A DNA stretch of 36,173 nucleotides, taken from Prochlorococcus sp. AG-409-A10. GTDB taxonomy: Bacteria; Cyanobacteriota; Cyanobacteriia; PCC-6307; Cyanobiaceae. Location: positions 1-36,173 of the forward strand of contig QCJG01000013.1 in NCBI GenBank assembly GCA_003216175.1, in the 5' to 3' direction. The position numbers and the translations under genes are program-made. The first letter of the stretch is position 1, and the number at the start of each line of letters is the position of its first letter. Below are positions 29,206 through 36,173 of this stretch, piece by piece. The notes beneath the pieces were generated by a model. The model saw nothing but the letters and a program-made list of their open reading frames with translations, ran no database searches and was not told the origin of the DNA.

Positions 29206-29940
29206 GTGGAAATGAAACTTTCTTATTTTTATACAGCGTCAGATGTTCCTAGTGGAATTATTCCTGAATCATCAGTAGTGATTGATGTTCTTAGAGCCAC
29301 AACAACTATTGCCTGGGCTCTTGAAAATGGAGCTGATTCAGTGCAAGTGTTTGCAGATGTTGATGAACTTAAAAATCAGGCAAAGAGTTTTGACTCAAAA
29401 GATAAAATCCTTGTTGGAGAGAGAGGAGGAAAAAAATTAGATGGATTTGACTTAGGAAATTCTCCATTAGGAGTCTCAACTGAGAGAGTAAAAGGGAAAA
29501 GAGTTTTTATGAGTACTACCAACGGAACAAGGTCACTACATCGTGTAAGAGAATCCAAAAGTTTGTATACAATGGGACTTCCAAATAGAAAAGCTATTGC
29601 TGAAAGATTGATAAGTGATAATCCCAAAGAAGTTTGGATTGTTGGTAGTGGGTGGGAAGGTTCCTACTCTTTGGAAGATTCTTTAGCCGCTGGGGCTTTA
29701 GCCTCTTTTTTAATGGATCAATTAGAGTCGGTTCAGGTTTTAAATGATGAACTGATGGCCTCGATAGCACTATGGAAAAATTGGGAGAATGATGTTGAAG
29801 GATGTTTACGTATTGCAAGTCATGGACAAAGACTTGCAGGAATAGGTAATCATGATGATGATTTTGCTTGTTGCTCTTCATTGGACAATCTTTCTATCAT
29901 CCCAAAACAGATTGAGATGGGCGTACTTCGCTCAAATTAA
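29206..29940 (+). CDS. comB: 2-phosphosulfolactate phosphatase-like (ComB)
   Basis: Family first known from coenzyme M synthesis in methanogens, where it removes phosphate from 2-phosphosulfolactate in a Mg-dependent way; homologues occur in many cyanobacteria. The 244 residues contain [20 protein letters not shown], the [20 protein letters not shown] block, [14 protein letters not shown], and [20 protein letters not shown], all typical. A GTG at 29206 begins MEMK; ATG at 29212 ([15 protein letters not shown]) is the likelier start. Cyanobacteria do not make coenzyme M, so the product may be sulfolactate or the family may act on another phosphate ester here. comA and comC are not in the window. 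Confidence 0.88.
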   Translation: MEMKLSYFYTASDVPSGIIPESSVVIDVLRATTTIAWALENGADSVQVFADVDELKNQAKSFDSKDKILVGERGGKKLDGFDLGNSPLGVSTERVKGKRVFMSTTNGTRSLHRVRESKSLYTMGLPNRKAIAERLISDNPKEVWIVGSGWEGSYSLEDSLAAGALASFLMDQLESVQVLNDELMASIALWKNWENDVEGCLRIASHGQRLAGIGNHDDDFACCSSLDNLSIIPKQIEMGVLRSN

Positions 29941-29969
29941 CTTTAAAATTATTTTTCTTTTTTAACTCA

Positions 29970-30794
29970 GTGTCAGATTTTTTGGCTGCGGCCTTACAGC
30001 TAACAAGTACCTCAGATATAGATGCAAATCTCAATGCTGCAGAAGAACAAATTGAGTTGGCGTCAAGGCGTGGGGCTGATCTTGTTGGACTTCCTGAAAA
30101 CTTTGCATTTTTGGGTGAAGACCAGAAAAAATTAAAAATTGCATCTTCAGTTTATGAAAAATGCAATAGTTTCTTAGTAACAATGGCAAGAAGATATCAA
30201 GTCGTTTTGCTTGGAGGAGGTTTCCCTGTCCCTGCGGGTGATGGAGTAAGAACTTTAAATAGAGCAGAGTTGTTTGGTAAGGACGGTCAATCTCTAGCAA
30301 GATATGACAAAATTCATCTTTTCGATGTAGATCTTCCTGAGGGCAATACCTATAGAGAATCTGAAACAATTGTTTCCGGAAGTGAATCTCCACCTGTTGT
30401 TGATGTGCCAGGTCTTTGCAAAATAGGATTATCTATTTGTTATGACGTGCGATTCCCTGAACTTTATCGGGACTTGGTCAATAAAGGTGCAGATTTATTA
30501 ATGATCCCAGCTGCTTTTACTGCTTTTACTGGAAAGGATCATTGGCAAGTTTTGCTTCAAGCAAGAGCTATTGAAAATACAGCTTATGTTGTTGCACCAG
30601 CCCAAACTGGACGTCACTATGGCAGAAGACAAAGTCATGGACATGCGATGGTTATTGATCCATGGGGGACAGTTCTGGCAGATGCAGGGGTTGTTCAAGG
30701 AGCAGCAATAGCTCCTGCTGATAAAGAAAGAGTTGAGAGAATTAGAGGACAAATGCCCAGCCTTAAACATCGAAAAACAGAGCTTTTTATTTGA
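29970..30794 (+). CDS. Nitrilase-superfamily amidohydrolase (Nit1/Nit2-like)
   Basis: Carbon-nitrogen hydrolase, 274 aa. The Glu-Lys-Cys triad is Glu43 (LPENFAF), Lys114 (YDKIHLFDV) and Cys157 (SICYDVRFPELYRDL). The DVRFPELYR and YDKIHLFDVDLPEG strings are characteristic of the branch that includes yeast/mammal Nit1 and Nit2, where deaminated glutathione or omega-amides are hydrolysed. That substrate is plausible here by family alone. The start is GTG at 29970. Its TGA overlaps the amidase ATG (TGATG). It was probably inherited as a repair enzyme rather than being part of cell-wall synthesis. Confidence 0.9.
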   Translation: MSDFLAAALQLTSTSDIDANLNAAEEQIELASRRGADLVGLPENFAFLGEDQKKLKIASSVYEKCNSFLVTMARRYQVVLLGGGFPVPAGDGVRTLNRAELFGKDGQSLARYDKIHLFDVDLPEGNTYRESETIVSGSESPPVVDVPGLCKIGLSICYDVRFPELYRDLVNKGADLLMIPAAFTAFTGKDHWQVLLQARAIENTAYVVAPAQTGRHYGRRQSHGHAMVIDPWGTVLADAGVVQGAAIAPADKERVERIRGQMPSLKHRKTELFI

Positions 30795-31879
30795 TGTTTA
30801 AAGATAAATCTTTAAAGTCAAAATTAGCATTGTTTGCGGGAGTTGCTTTTTGTTCCAATCTCTTTATTTCTTTACCGCTCAGGTCTGCTAGTGCTCTTGC
30901 CGCTTGGGCCTTAACTAGTAACGGTAGCCTTAAATTACGTACTTCCTCTGGGGCTAAATTAGATGCTTTTTATCAATCCTCAACCACTGATAAAGGTGAG
31001 AGGGTTTGGATAGATTTCCCTGGAGAATTAAGCCGCCCTAGAACTATTAAAGGTAATGGATCAGTTAAGGAAATTAGACTAGGGAAACCTTCCAAGGGTA
31101 AAACAAGGCTTGTTATTGAGTTCCTGCCATCAGTTGAATTAGAACCATCAAAATTACAATTAATTGGAATCTCTACAAACATCTGGGAGTTGAAATTTAT
31201 TGGCTTAGAAAGTAATTCTTTTCGTTCGATTGAAGAAGGTAACATCTTAAGAAACTCAACAAAAAGAACTTATGAAAAAATAAAGATTCAAGATTTAGAT
31301 GTTTCTTCTTTACCAAATGTCCCCTATGGAAAGTATAAAGTTGTTATAGATCCAGGTCATGGTGGTTCAGATCCTGGTGCTGTTGGAATAAATGGATTAA
31401 GAGAGACTGATATTGTTTTAGAAGTGTCAAAGAGGGTGTCGGAATTTCTAACAAATAAAGGAATTAAAACGATATTAACTCGGAATTATGAGCGAACATT
31501 AGATTTACAGCCAAGAGTTACGAAGGCTAATAATTCAAATGCAGATGCTTTTGTGAGTATTCATGCAAATGCAACAAGAGGAAAGAGAAAAGATGTTAAT
31601 GGTTTAGAGACATATTATTACACTGGTTATAAAGGATATTCTTTAGCTAAAAATATTCAAAAGCAAATTTTAATTGCTTCTCCTCAAAGCCCTGACAGGG
31701 GTGTTCGTAGATCACGTTTTTATGTAATTAGAAAAACATCCATGCCTGCAGCTTTAGTAGAGATTGGATTTGTTACTGGTATGTATGATGCCAATTTATT
31801 AAGACAAAAAGGTTACAGGGATAAAATGTCTTTTGCTATCGCTAGGGGAATACTGAATTATCTAAAAGTTTCAAATTAG
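30794..31879 (+). CDS. N-acetylmuramoyl-L-alanine amidase (AMIN + Amidase_3)
   Basis: Zinc amidase that cuts peptide stems from glycan strands for cell separation; exported. A signal-peptide-like hydrophobic N-terminus (SKLALFAGVAFCSNLFISL) precedes an AMIN-like beta domain (about 40-150). The Amidase_3 domain follows, with zinc ligands His189 (IDPGHGGSDPG), Glu204 (GLRETDIVL) and His257 (SIHANAT), and catalytic Glu323 (LVEIGFVTG). Numbering is from ATG 30794; a TTG at 30791 would add one residue. Start and nitrilase stop overlap as TGATG, and murI follows after 2 bp, so it is cotranscribed with both. It is like AmiC of other cyanobacteria. Confidence 0.93.
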   Translation: MFKDKSLKSKLALFAGVAFCSNLFISLPLRSASALAAWALTSNGSLKLRTSSGAKLDAFYQSSTTDKGERVWIDFPGELSRPRTIKGNGSVKEIRLGKPSKGKTRLVIEFLPSVELEPSKLQLIGISTNIWELKFIGLESNSFRSIEEGNILRNSTKRTYEKIKIQDLDVSSLPNVPYGKYKVVIDPGHGGSDPGAVGINGLRETDIVLEVSKRVSEFLTNKGIKTILTRNYERTLDLQPRVTKANNSNADAFVSIHANATRGKRKDVNGLETYYYTGYKGYSLAKNIQKQILIASPQSPDRGVRRSRFYVIRKTSMPAALVEIGFVTGMYDANLLRQKGYRDKMSFAIARGILNYLKVSN

Positions 31880-31881
31880 AT

Positions 31882-32679
31882 ATGCGTCTTGGATTGTTTG
31901 ATAGTGGTATTGGAGGTTTCACTGTTCTTAAAAAGGTTATTGAGTTGTGTCCTAATAATTCATTTATATATTTGGCTGATACAGCAAGACTTCCCTATGG
32001 ATTAAAGACAACTAAAGAAATCATAAAAATTGCTGAAGAAATATCATCTTGGTTTAGTTATCAAAATATTGACGCTTTTTTGGTCGCTTGTAATACAACA
32101 AATGCCATTGCCTTGGATGTACTTAAAAGAAATTTGAATGTCCCTGTTTTTGATTTGATTGGCTCTACTGCCTCAACTATTCAGGAATCTAGGGTAGGTG
32201 TTCTTGCAACTCCTTCTACAGTAAAAACCAAGGCTTATACAAATGCGATTTTAGAATTTAAGCCAAAAACTTTTGTCATTGAGCAACCATGCCCTGAATT
32301 TGTTCCAATGATTGAAATGGATAATATTTATTCAAATGAGATTACTAGTGTTGCGACTAGATATTTACAACCTCTTTTCAAACAAAAAATTCATTCTTTA
32401 ATTCTTGGCTGTAGTCACTATCCTCTCATAACTCCTTTGCTGACTGAGATTTTACCCCCTAATGTTAAATTGATTGACCCCGCAGAAGCTCTTTCTTTGA
32501 AATTAAAGTTTTTTATTGATTCAAAAGCAAGCAATTATTCAAAGAAAGAAAATTTAGTTGATTTAAAATTTTACGTAACCTCTAATCTTAAAAATTTCCC
32601 CAATAAAGCTAAACATTGGTTAAATGTTTTTCCTGAAGTTAATCTCGTTTCACTGCAGAAGAAGGGCTGGGTCTCTTAA
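31882..32679 (+). CDS. murI: Glutamate racemase
   Basis: Cofactor-independent racemase that makes D-glutamate for peptidoglycan. The 265 residues hold LGLFDSGIGGFTVLK at the start, ADTARLPYG, and the two catalytic Cys, Cys70 in VACNTTNA and Cys177 in LGCSHYPLI. FVPMIE and the AEALSLKLK-like end are normal. It begins 2 bp after the amidase stop, so peptidoglycan supply and remodelling genes are grouped. The gap to the prenyl transferase gene is 22 bp. Confidence 0.96.
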   Translation: MRLGLFDSGIGGFTVLKKVIELCPNNSFIYLADTARLPYGLKTTKEIIKIAEEISSWFSYQNIDAFLVACNTTNAIALDVLKRNLNVPVFDLIGSTASTIQESRVGVLATPSTVKTKAYTNAILEFKPKTFVIEQPCPEFVPMIEMDNIYSNEITSVATRYLQPLFKQKIHSLILGCSHYPLITPLLTEILPPNVKLIDPAEALSLKLKFFIDSKASNYSKKENLVDLKFYVTSNLKNFPNKAKHWLNVFPEVNLVSLQKKGWVS

Positions 32680-32701
32680 TATCAAAAAGTAGAGCGGTTT
32701 T

Positions 32702-33673
32702 ATGACCACAGCCACGGAAATTCTCCAACCTATAGAACTTGATCTAGAAGCATTGCTTTTGGATCTTCGCAGCCTGATAGGTGCTGGGCACCCTATATTG
32801 CAGGCTGCTGCAGAACATCTTTTTAGTGCAGGCGGCAAACGTTTAAGACCTGGAATTGTTTTATTGATTTCAAGAGCTTTGACGTCCGAAAAGGAACTTC
32901 CTTTGAAGCATCGACAATTGGCTCAGATTACTGAGATGATTCATACTGCTTCTCTTGTGCATGATGATGTCGTTGATGAAGCTGATACCCGAAGAGGTGT
33001 TGAAACTGTCCATAGTCGATTTGATCCCAGGATAGCTGTTCTCGCAGGAGATTTTCTTTTTGCTCAAGCAAGTTGGCATTTGGCAAATCTTGAGAATTTA
33101 GCTGTTGTTAAATTGTTAAGCAGGGTGATTATGGACCTTGCTGAAGGTGAAATAAAGCAGGGCCTTAATAGATTTGATTCTAGTCAATCTTTTGAGAGTT
33201 ATTTAGAAAAAAGTTATTGTAAAACAGCCTCTCTAATCGCAAATAGTTCCAAGGCTATTGGTGTTTTATCTGATGTAGATCAAGAGGGCTTAAATTCACT
33301 TTATTTTTATGGAAGACAGTTGGGATTAGCTTTTCAAGTCGTTGATGACATTCTCGATTTTACTGGTAATGATGAACAATTAGGTAAACCAGCAGCTAGT
33401 GATCTTCAAAGTGGTTATCTCACCGCACCTGTTTTCTATGCTTTGGATGAGAACCCAACTCTTAGCGATCTTATTAATGGCAAATTTTCCAAAAAAGATG
33501 ATCTTGATAAGGCTTTAGATATGGTTAGGCATTCAAGCGCAATTAAGAAGTCTAGAGAATTAGCCGAAAAATTTGCTTCTGAGTCAAAAGATTCAATTTC
33601 TTGGTTACCAGACTCTCCGTCAAAAACAGCATTGCTTGAATTGCCTCAATTCGTTATTAGTAGGCTTTATTAA
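32702..33673 (+). CDS. sds: Long-chain all-trans polyprenyl (solanesyl) diphosphate synthase
   Basis: Builds the polyprenyl tail, most likely C45 for plastoquinone. At 323 aa it has normal length. The first Asp-rich motif is D88-D-x-x-D92 in LVHDDVVDEADTRRG, the second is D215-D-I-L-D219 in VVDDILDFTG. GGKRLRPGIVLL binds isopentenyl diphosphate. Residues before the first motif are small (HTASL, with Ala and Ser), consistent with a long product, since bulky residues there stop elongation early; the exact length is inference. ATG 32702 is preceded by 22 bp after murI. Its last 17 bp overlap the convergent HAD gene. Confidence 0.92.
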   Translation: MTTATEILQPIELDLEALLLDLRSLIGAGHPILQAAAEHLFSAGGKRLRPGIVLLISRALTSEKELPLKHRQLAQITEMIHTASLVHDDVVDEADTRRGVETVHSRFDPRIAVLAGDFLFAQASWHLANLENLAVVKLLSRVIMDLAEGEIKQGLNRFDSSQSFESYLEKSYCKTASLIANSSKAIGVLSDVDQEGLNSLYFYGRQLGLAFQVVDDILDFTGNDEQLGKPAASDLQSGYLTAPVFYALDENPTLSDLINGKFSKKDDLDKALDMVRHSSAIKKSRELAEKFASESKDSISWLPDSPSKTALLELPQFVISRLY

Positions 33674-34355
33674 TTTGATACTCGTTTAATATTTCCTCAA
33701 TCTCTTTTAAATGGTTAATTTGTTTTAGATTTTTATGTTGACCAAAAACTTCTTTTTTTGGAACTTTATCATGATTCTCTTTTAGAAAAAAAACAAAACA
33801 TCCTGCCTCCAAGGCTGAAGATACTCCAGCAATTGAATCTTCAACAGCCCAGCATTCTTGAGGAGCAATATTGAATTTTTCAGCGGCTAATAAATATGGA
33901 TCTGGGGCTGGTTTGCCTTTTGCCAGTAATTTGTCATCGCCAAGAACCTTTACAGAAAATAAACTCATCCATTGATGAGGCGCAGTTTTTATTTGGTAAG
34001 ATTCAAAGCTGCTACTGGTTACTAACGCCATTGGAATATCGTTTTTATGACAGCTTTTGACTAAACTCTCACCACCTGGCATCGCTTGTGCATTGAGAAT
34101 GAGTCTTCTTGAGATAGGCTTATGTTGAATTAGTAATTCCTCTGTCTTAACTTCTTGAGGAATAAGTTTAACCAGTTCATTTGCACAATCAATTCTTCTT
34201 CTGCCTTTTAATAATTTTAGTTGCTCAAAATTTAGATTTAGATCAAAAAGCGCGGCGGTTTCTTTCCATGCTTGTCCATGCAAGGGTTCTGAATCAATTA
34301 GAACTCCGTCAAGATCAAATAAAAATGCTTTAGGGAAATCCCAATTTTTCTTCAT
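33657..34355 (-). CDS. HAD-superfamily phosphatase, beta-phosphoglucomutase-like
   Basis: A 232-residue HAD hydrolase with a helical cap. The nucleophile motif is FDLDGVLIDSEP (Asp14 and Asp16), motif II is VTSSSFESYQ, motif III Lys is in AKGKPAPDPYL, and motif IV acid is in WAVEDSIAGVSSALEAGC. It is closest by eye to the PGM/phosphatase CbbY-like subfamily (subclass IA); the substrate could be a sugar phosphate or phosphoglycolate and is not decided by sequence. Its 3' end overlaps the prenyl synthase by 17 bp, and its start is divergent from acs across 92 bp. Confidence 0.88.
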   Translation of the reverse strand: MKKNWDFPKAFLFDLDGVLIDSEPLHGQAWKETAALFDLNLNFEQLKLLKGRRRIDCANELVKLIPQEVKTEELLIQHKPISRRLILNAQAMPGGESLVKSCHKNDIPMALVTSSSFESYQIKTAPHQWMSLFSVKVLGDDKLLAKGKPAPDPYLLAAEKFNIAPQECWAVEDSIAGVSSALEAGCFVFFLKENHDKVPKKEVFGQHKNLKQINHLKEIEEILNEYQINKAY

Positions 34356-34385
34356 TATGAATTTGTTTTAAATAAGAGTTTCACT

Positions 34386-34417
34386 ATTCAAGCCTTTTGT
34401 TCAGAAATAGCTTGAAT
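34386..34417. repeat. Inverted repeat between the HAD gene and acs
   Basis: ATTCAAGC at 34386-34393 is exactly repeated in inverse as GCTTGAAT at 34410-34417, with a 16-bp loop. It lies inside the 92-bp divergent spacer 34356-34447, about 30 bp before the acs ATG. The layout suits a two-half-site operator for a dimeric regulator or a leader hairpin. No clear -10/-35 pair was recognised here. An 8-bp arm pair can arise by chance in a region this size. Confidence 0.4.
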
Positions 34418-34447
34418 GCAATAAATGAAAAGTTGTTTTTATCTTTC

Positions 34448-36173
34448 ATGAATTCAGACAATTCTAACTCTATTGAGTCTGTTCTTCAGGAGCAGAGAGT
34501 TTTCCCCCCCTCTGATGACTTTGCCAGTAAAAGCAGAATCTCCTCTTTTTCTAAGTATTTGGAAATGTCGAATAGGGCTAAATCAGATCCAAATAAGTTT
34601 TGGGGTGATGCAGCTAGAGAAGAATTACATTGGTTTAAATCTTTCGATAAAGTACTTGATTGGTCTAATCCACCATTTGCTAAATGGTTCGATGGAGGAA
34701 AAACTAATATTTCTTTTAACTGTCTAGATCGACACTTAAATAGTTCAACAGCTGAAAAAGTCGCCTTGATTTGGGAAGGGGAGCCAGGTGAACAAAAAAC
34801 ATATACCTACAAACAACTACATAAAGAAGTTTGCAAAGCAGCTAATGCACTCAAGTCTATTGGTATAGGCAAAGGAGACCTTGTTGCCTTGTATATGCCT
34901 ATGGTGCCTGAGGCTGCAATTGCAATGCTTGCTTGTGCAAGGATAGGAGCACCACATTCAGTAGTATTTGGAGGTTTTTCCTCTGAGGCCCTAAGGGACC
35001 GATTAATTAATGGAGAAGCGAAAGCAGTAATTACAGCTGATGGGGGTTTTAGAAAAGACAAAATAATTCCTCTTAAAGATGCTGTTGATCAAGCATTAGA
35101 AGGTGGTGCTTGTCCAAAGGTCGAATCAGTTTTAGTTGTTCAAAGGACAAAAAAAACTATTGCTATGGATGATGGTAGAGATTATTGGTGGCATGAAATT
35201 GTAGATAGCCAATCAAAAGAATGTTTGCCAGAACAAATGGATAGTGAGGATTGCTTATTTGTTTTATATACTTCTGGCTCTACAGGGAAACCAAAGGGAG
35301 TAGTTCACTCAACTGCTGGGTATAACCTTTGGTCTCATTTAACTTTTAAATGGATTTTTGATATTCGTGAGAATGATGTTTATTGGTGCACCGCTGATGT
35401 TGGTTGGATAACTGGACATAGTTATATCGTTTATGGCCCACTATCTAATGGTGCAACGACTGTTATGTATGAAGGAGTTCCAAGGCCATCAAATCCAGGC
35501 GCTTTTTGGGATGTAATTCAGAAACATAAAATTTCGATTTTTTACACTGCTCCAACCGCTATAAGGGCCTTTATGAAAATGGGAGAAAAGCTTCCTAAGC
35601 AATACGATTTATCTAGTTTGAGACTTTTAGGAACTGTTGGAGAACCTATTAATCCTGAGGCTTGGATCTGGTATCGAGATGTTATTGGAGGAGGGAGATG
35701 CCCAATAGTTGACACATGGTGGCAAACAGAAACTGGTGGAGTAATGATTAGTCCTCTTCCAGGTGCGACTCCAACAAAGCCTGGATCAGCAACTTTTCCT
35801 TTACCTGGGATTGAAGCTGATATTGTCAATTCAAATGGGGATTCTGTAGCCAATAATGAGGGGGGATATTTAATAGTTAAAAGACCATGGCCTGGAATGA
35901 TGAGAAATGTTTATGGTGATGAAAAAAGATTTAGAGAGAGTTATTGGGAGTATTTAAAACCTTCAGACAATAGCTATATATATTTTGCTGGAGATGGGGC
36001 TCGAAGAGATGAAGAAGGTTATTTTTGGGTTATGGGGCGAGTTGATGACGTGATAAATGTCTCTGGTCATAGACTTGGAACAATGGAAATAGAATCAGCT
36101 TTAGTTAGTCATGAGTTCATCTCAGAAGCTGCCGTTGTGGGTAGGCCTGATGATTTAAAAGGGGAATCAATAG
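34448..36173 (+). CDS. acs: Acetyl-CoA synthetase, 3' truncated by the window edge
   Basis: AMP-forming acetate-CoA ligase that activates acetate to acetyl-CoA. About 575 codons are present from ATG 34448 to the window end without a stop; the family is about 650-660 aa, so the last 80 or so residues are missing. That missing part includes the Lys in the PxxxSGK motif that is acetylated in known enzymes. Visible motifs are KFWGDAARE, the A3 loop [11 protein letters not shown] around 275-284, [30 protein letters not shown] and [20 protein letters not shown], then [17 protein letters not shown]. All fit Acs rather than other acyl-CoA ligases. It is divergent from the HAD gene. Confidence 0.97.
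   Translation, partial: MNSDNSNSIESVLQEQRVFPPSDDFASKSRISSFSKYLEMSNRAKSDPNKFWGDAAREELHWFKSFDKVLDWSNPPFAKWFDGGKTNISFNCLDRHLNSSTAEKVALIWEGEPGEQKTYTYKQLHKEVCKAANALKSIGIGKGDLVALYMPMVPEAAIAMLACARIGAPHSVVFGGFSSEALRDRLINGEAKAVITADGGFRKDKIIPLKDAVDQALEGGACPKVESVLVVQRTKKTIAMDDGRDYWWHEIVDSQSKECLPEQMDSEDCLFVLYTSGSTGKPKGVVHSTAGYNLWSHLTFKWIFDIRENDVYWCTADVGWITGHSYIVYGPLSNGATTVMYEGVPRPSNPGAFWDVIQKHKISIFYTAPTAIRAFMKMGEKLPKQYDLSSLRLLGTVGEPINPEAWIWYRDVIGGGRCPIVDTWWQTETGGVMISPLPGATPTKPGSATFPLPGIEADIVNSNGDSVANNEGGYLIVKRPWPGMMRNVYGDEKRFRESYWEYLKPSDNSYIYFAGDGARRDEEGYFWVMGRVDDVINVSGHRLGTMEIESALVSHEFISEAAVVGRPDDLKGESI

Noticed and set aside
34473-34727. 84-codon plus-strand frame near the start of acs
   Set aside because: Acs reads in another frame from ATG 34448 with clear family motifs; this frame has none.
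35542-35853. 103-codon minus-strand open frame inside acs
   Set aside because: It is antisense to the conserved Acs core, including the [10 protein letters not shown] region, and has no start context of its own.
1-36173. CRISPR arrays, insertion sequences, prophage genes, tRNA or rRNA genes
   Set aside because: No regularly spaced repeats, transposase or integrase motifs, phage proteins, or T-loop/rRNA-like sequence were noticed by eye; a computational scan for tRNAs was not possible.

Overview
The window is a gene-dense, AT-rich stretch of cyanobacterial chromosome, most like Prochlorococcus (low-light NATL-type or another AT-rich clade; the clade is inference). The evidence is an NDH-1 subunit NdhD, adjacent menD and menB for phylloquinone, a cyanobacterial UbiD, solanesyl-type diphosphate synthase, DUF760 and DUF4336 proteins, short intergenic gaps, frequent TTG/GTG starts and weak Shine-Dalgarno sequences. 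No RNA gene, insertion sequence, prophage or CRISPR array was seen. Almost everything is core metabolism.

Layout. 1-229 is an open minus-strand frame resembling the C-terminal part of a TamB-like protein. It runs straight into a 5'-shortened proA, so the left edge looks like a rearrangement or assembly chimera. Next, on the plus strand, are proA, folB and a lipase-like hydrolase (230-2484). A minus-strand run from 11721 to 2481 follows, read in the order Gly/Arg-rich small protein, trpS, thrS, glk, thrB, ndhD, M3 oligopeptidase; its gaps are 0-35 bp. Plus-strand genes from 11952 to 17200 are a DUF697 pseudo-GTPase-like membrane protein, a three-gene metal ABC transporter (probably Mn) behind a promoter/palindrome, and a DUF4336 protein. 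DUF760 and lepB are on the minus strand.

menD, menB, glgA and murF (18234-23893) are on the plus strand. ubiD, aroA, an MnmC-like methyltransferase and glmU (29159-23908) run on the minus strand. comB, a nitrilase, a cell-wall amidase, murI and a polyprenyl diphosphate synthase (29206-33673) are on the plus strand. A HAD phosphatase on the minus strand and a truncated acs on the plus strand end the window.

How the genes work together. Several build the cell envelope: murF, glmU (UDP-GlcNAc), murI (D-Glu), amidase and lepB. Others make electron carriers (menD, menB, polyprenyl synthase, perhaps ubiD for quinones) or use them (ndhD), make amino acids (proA, thrB, aroA) or charge tRNAs (trpS, thrS). 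Carbon handling is represented by glk, glgA and acs. I see no clear new multi-gene system. The most interesting items are the left-edge junction, the Gly/Arg-rich protein leading the tRNA-synthetase run, the P-loop-less DUF697 protein, the palindrome at the metal-transporter promoter, and the GC contrast of thrB.
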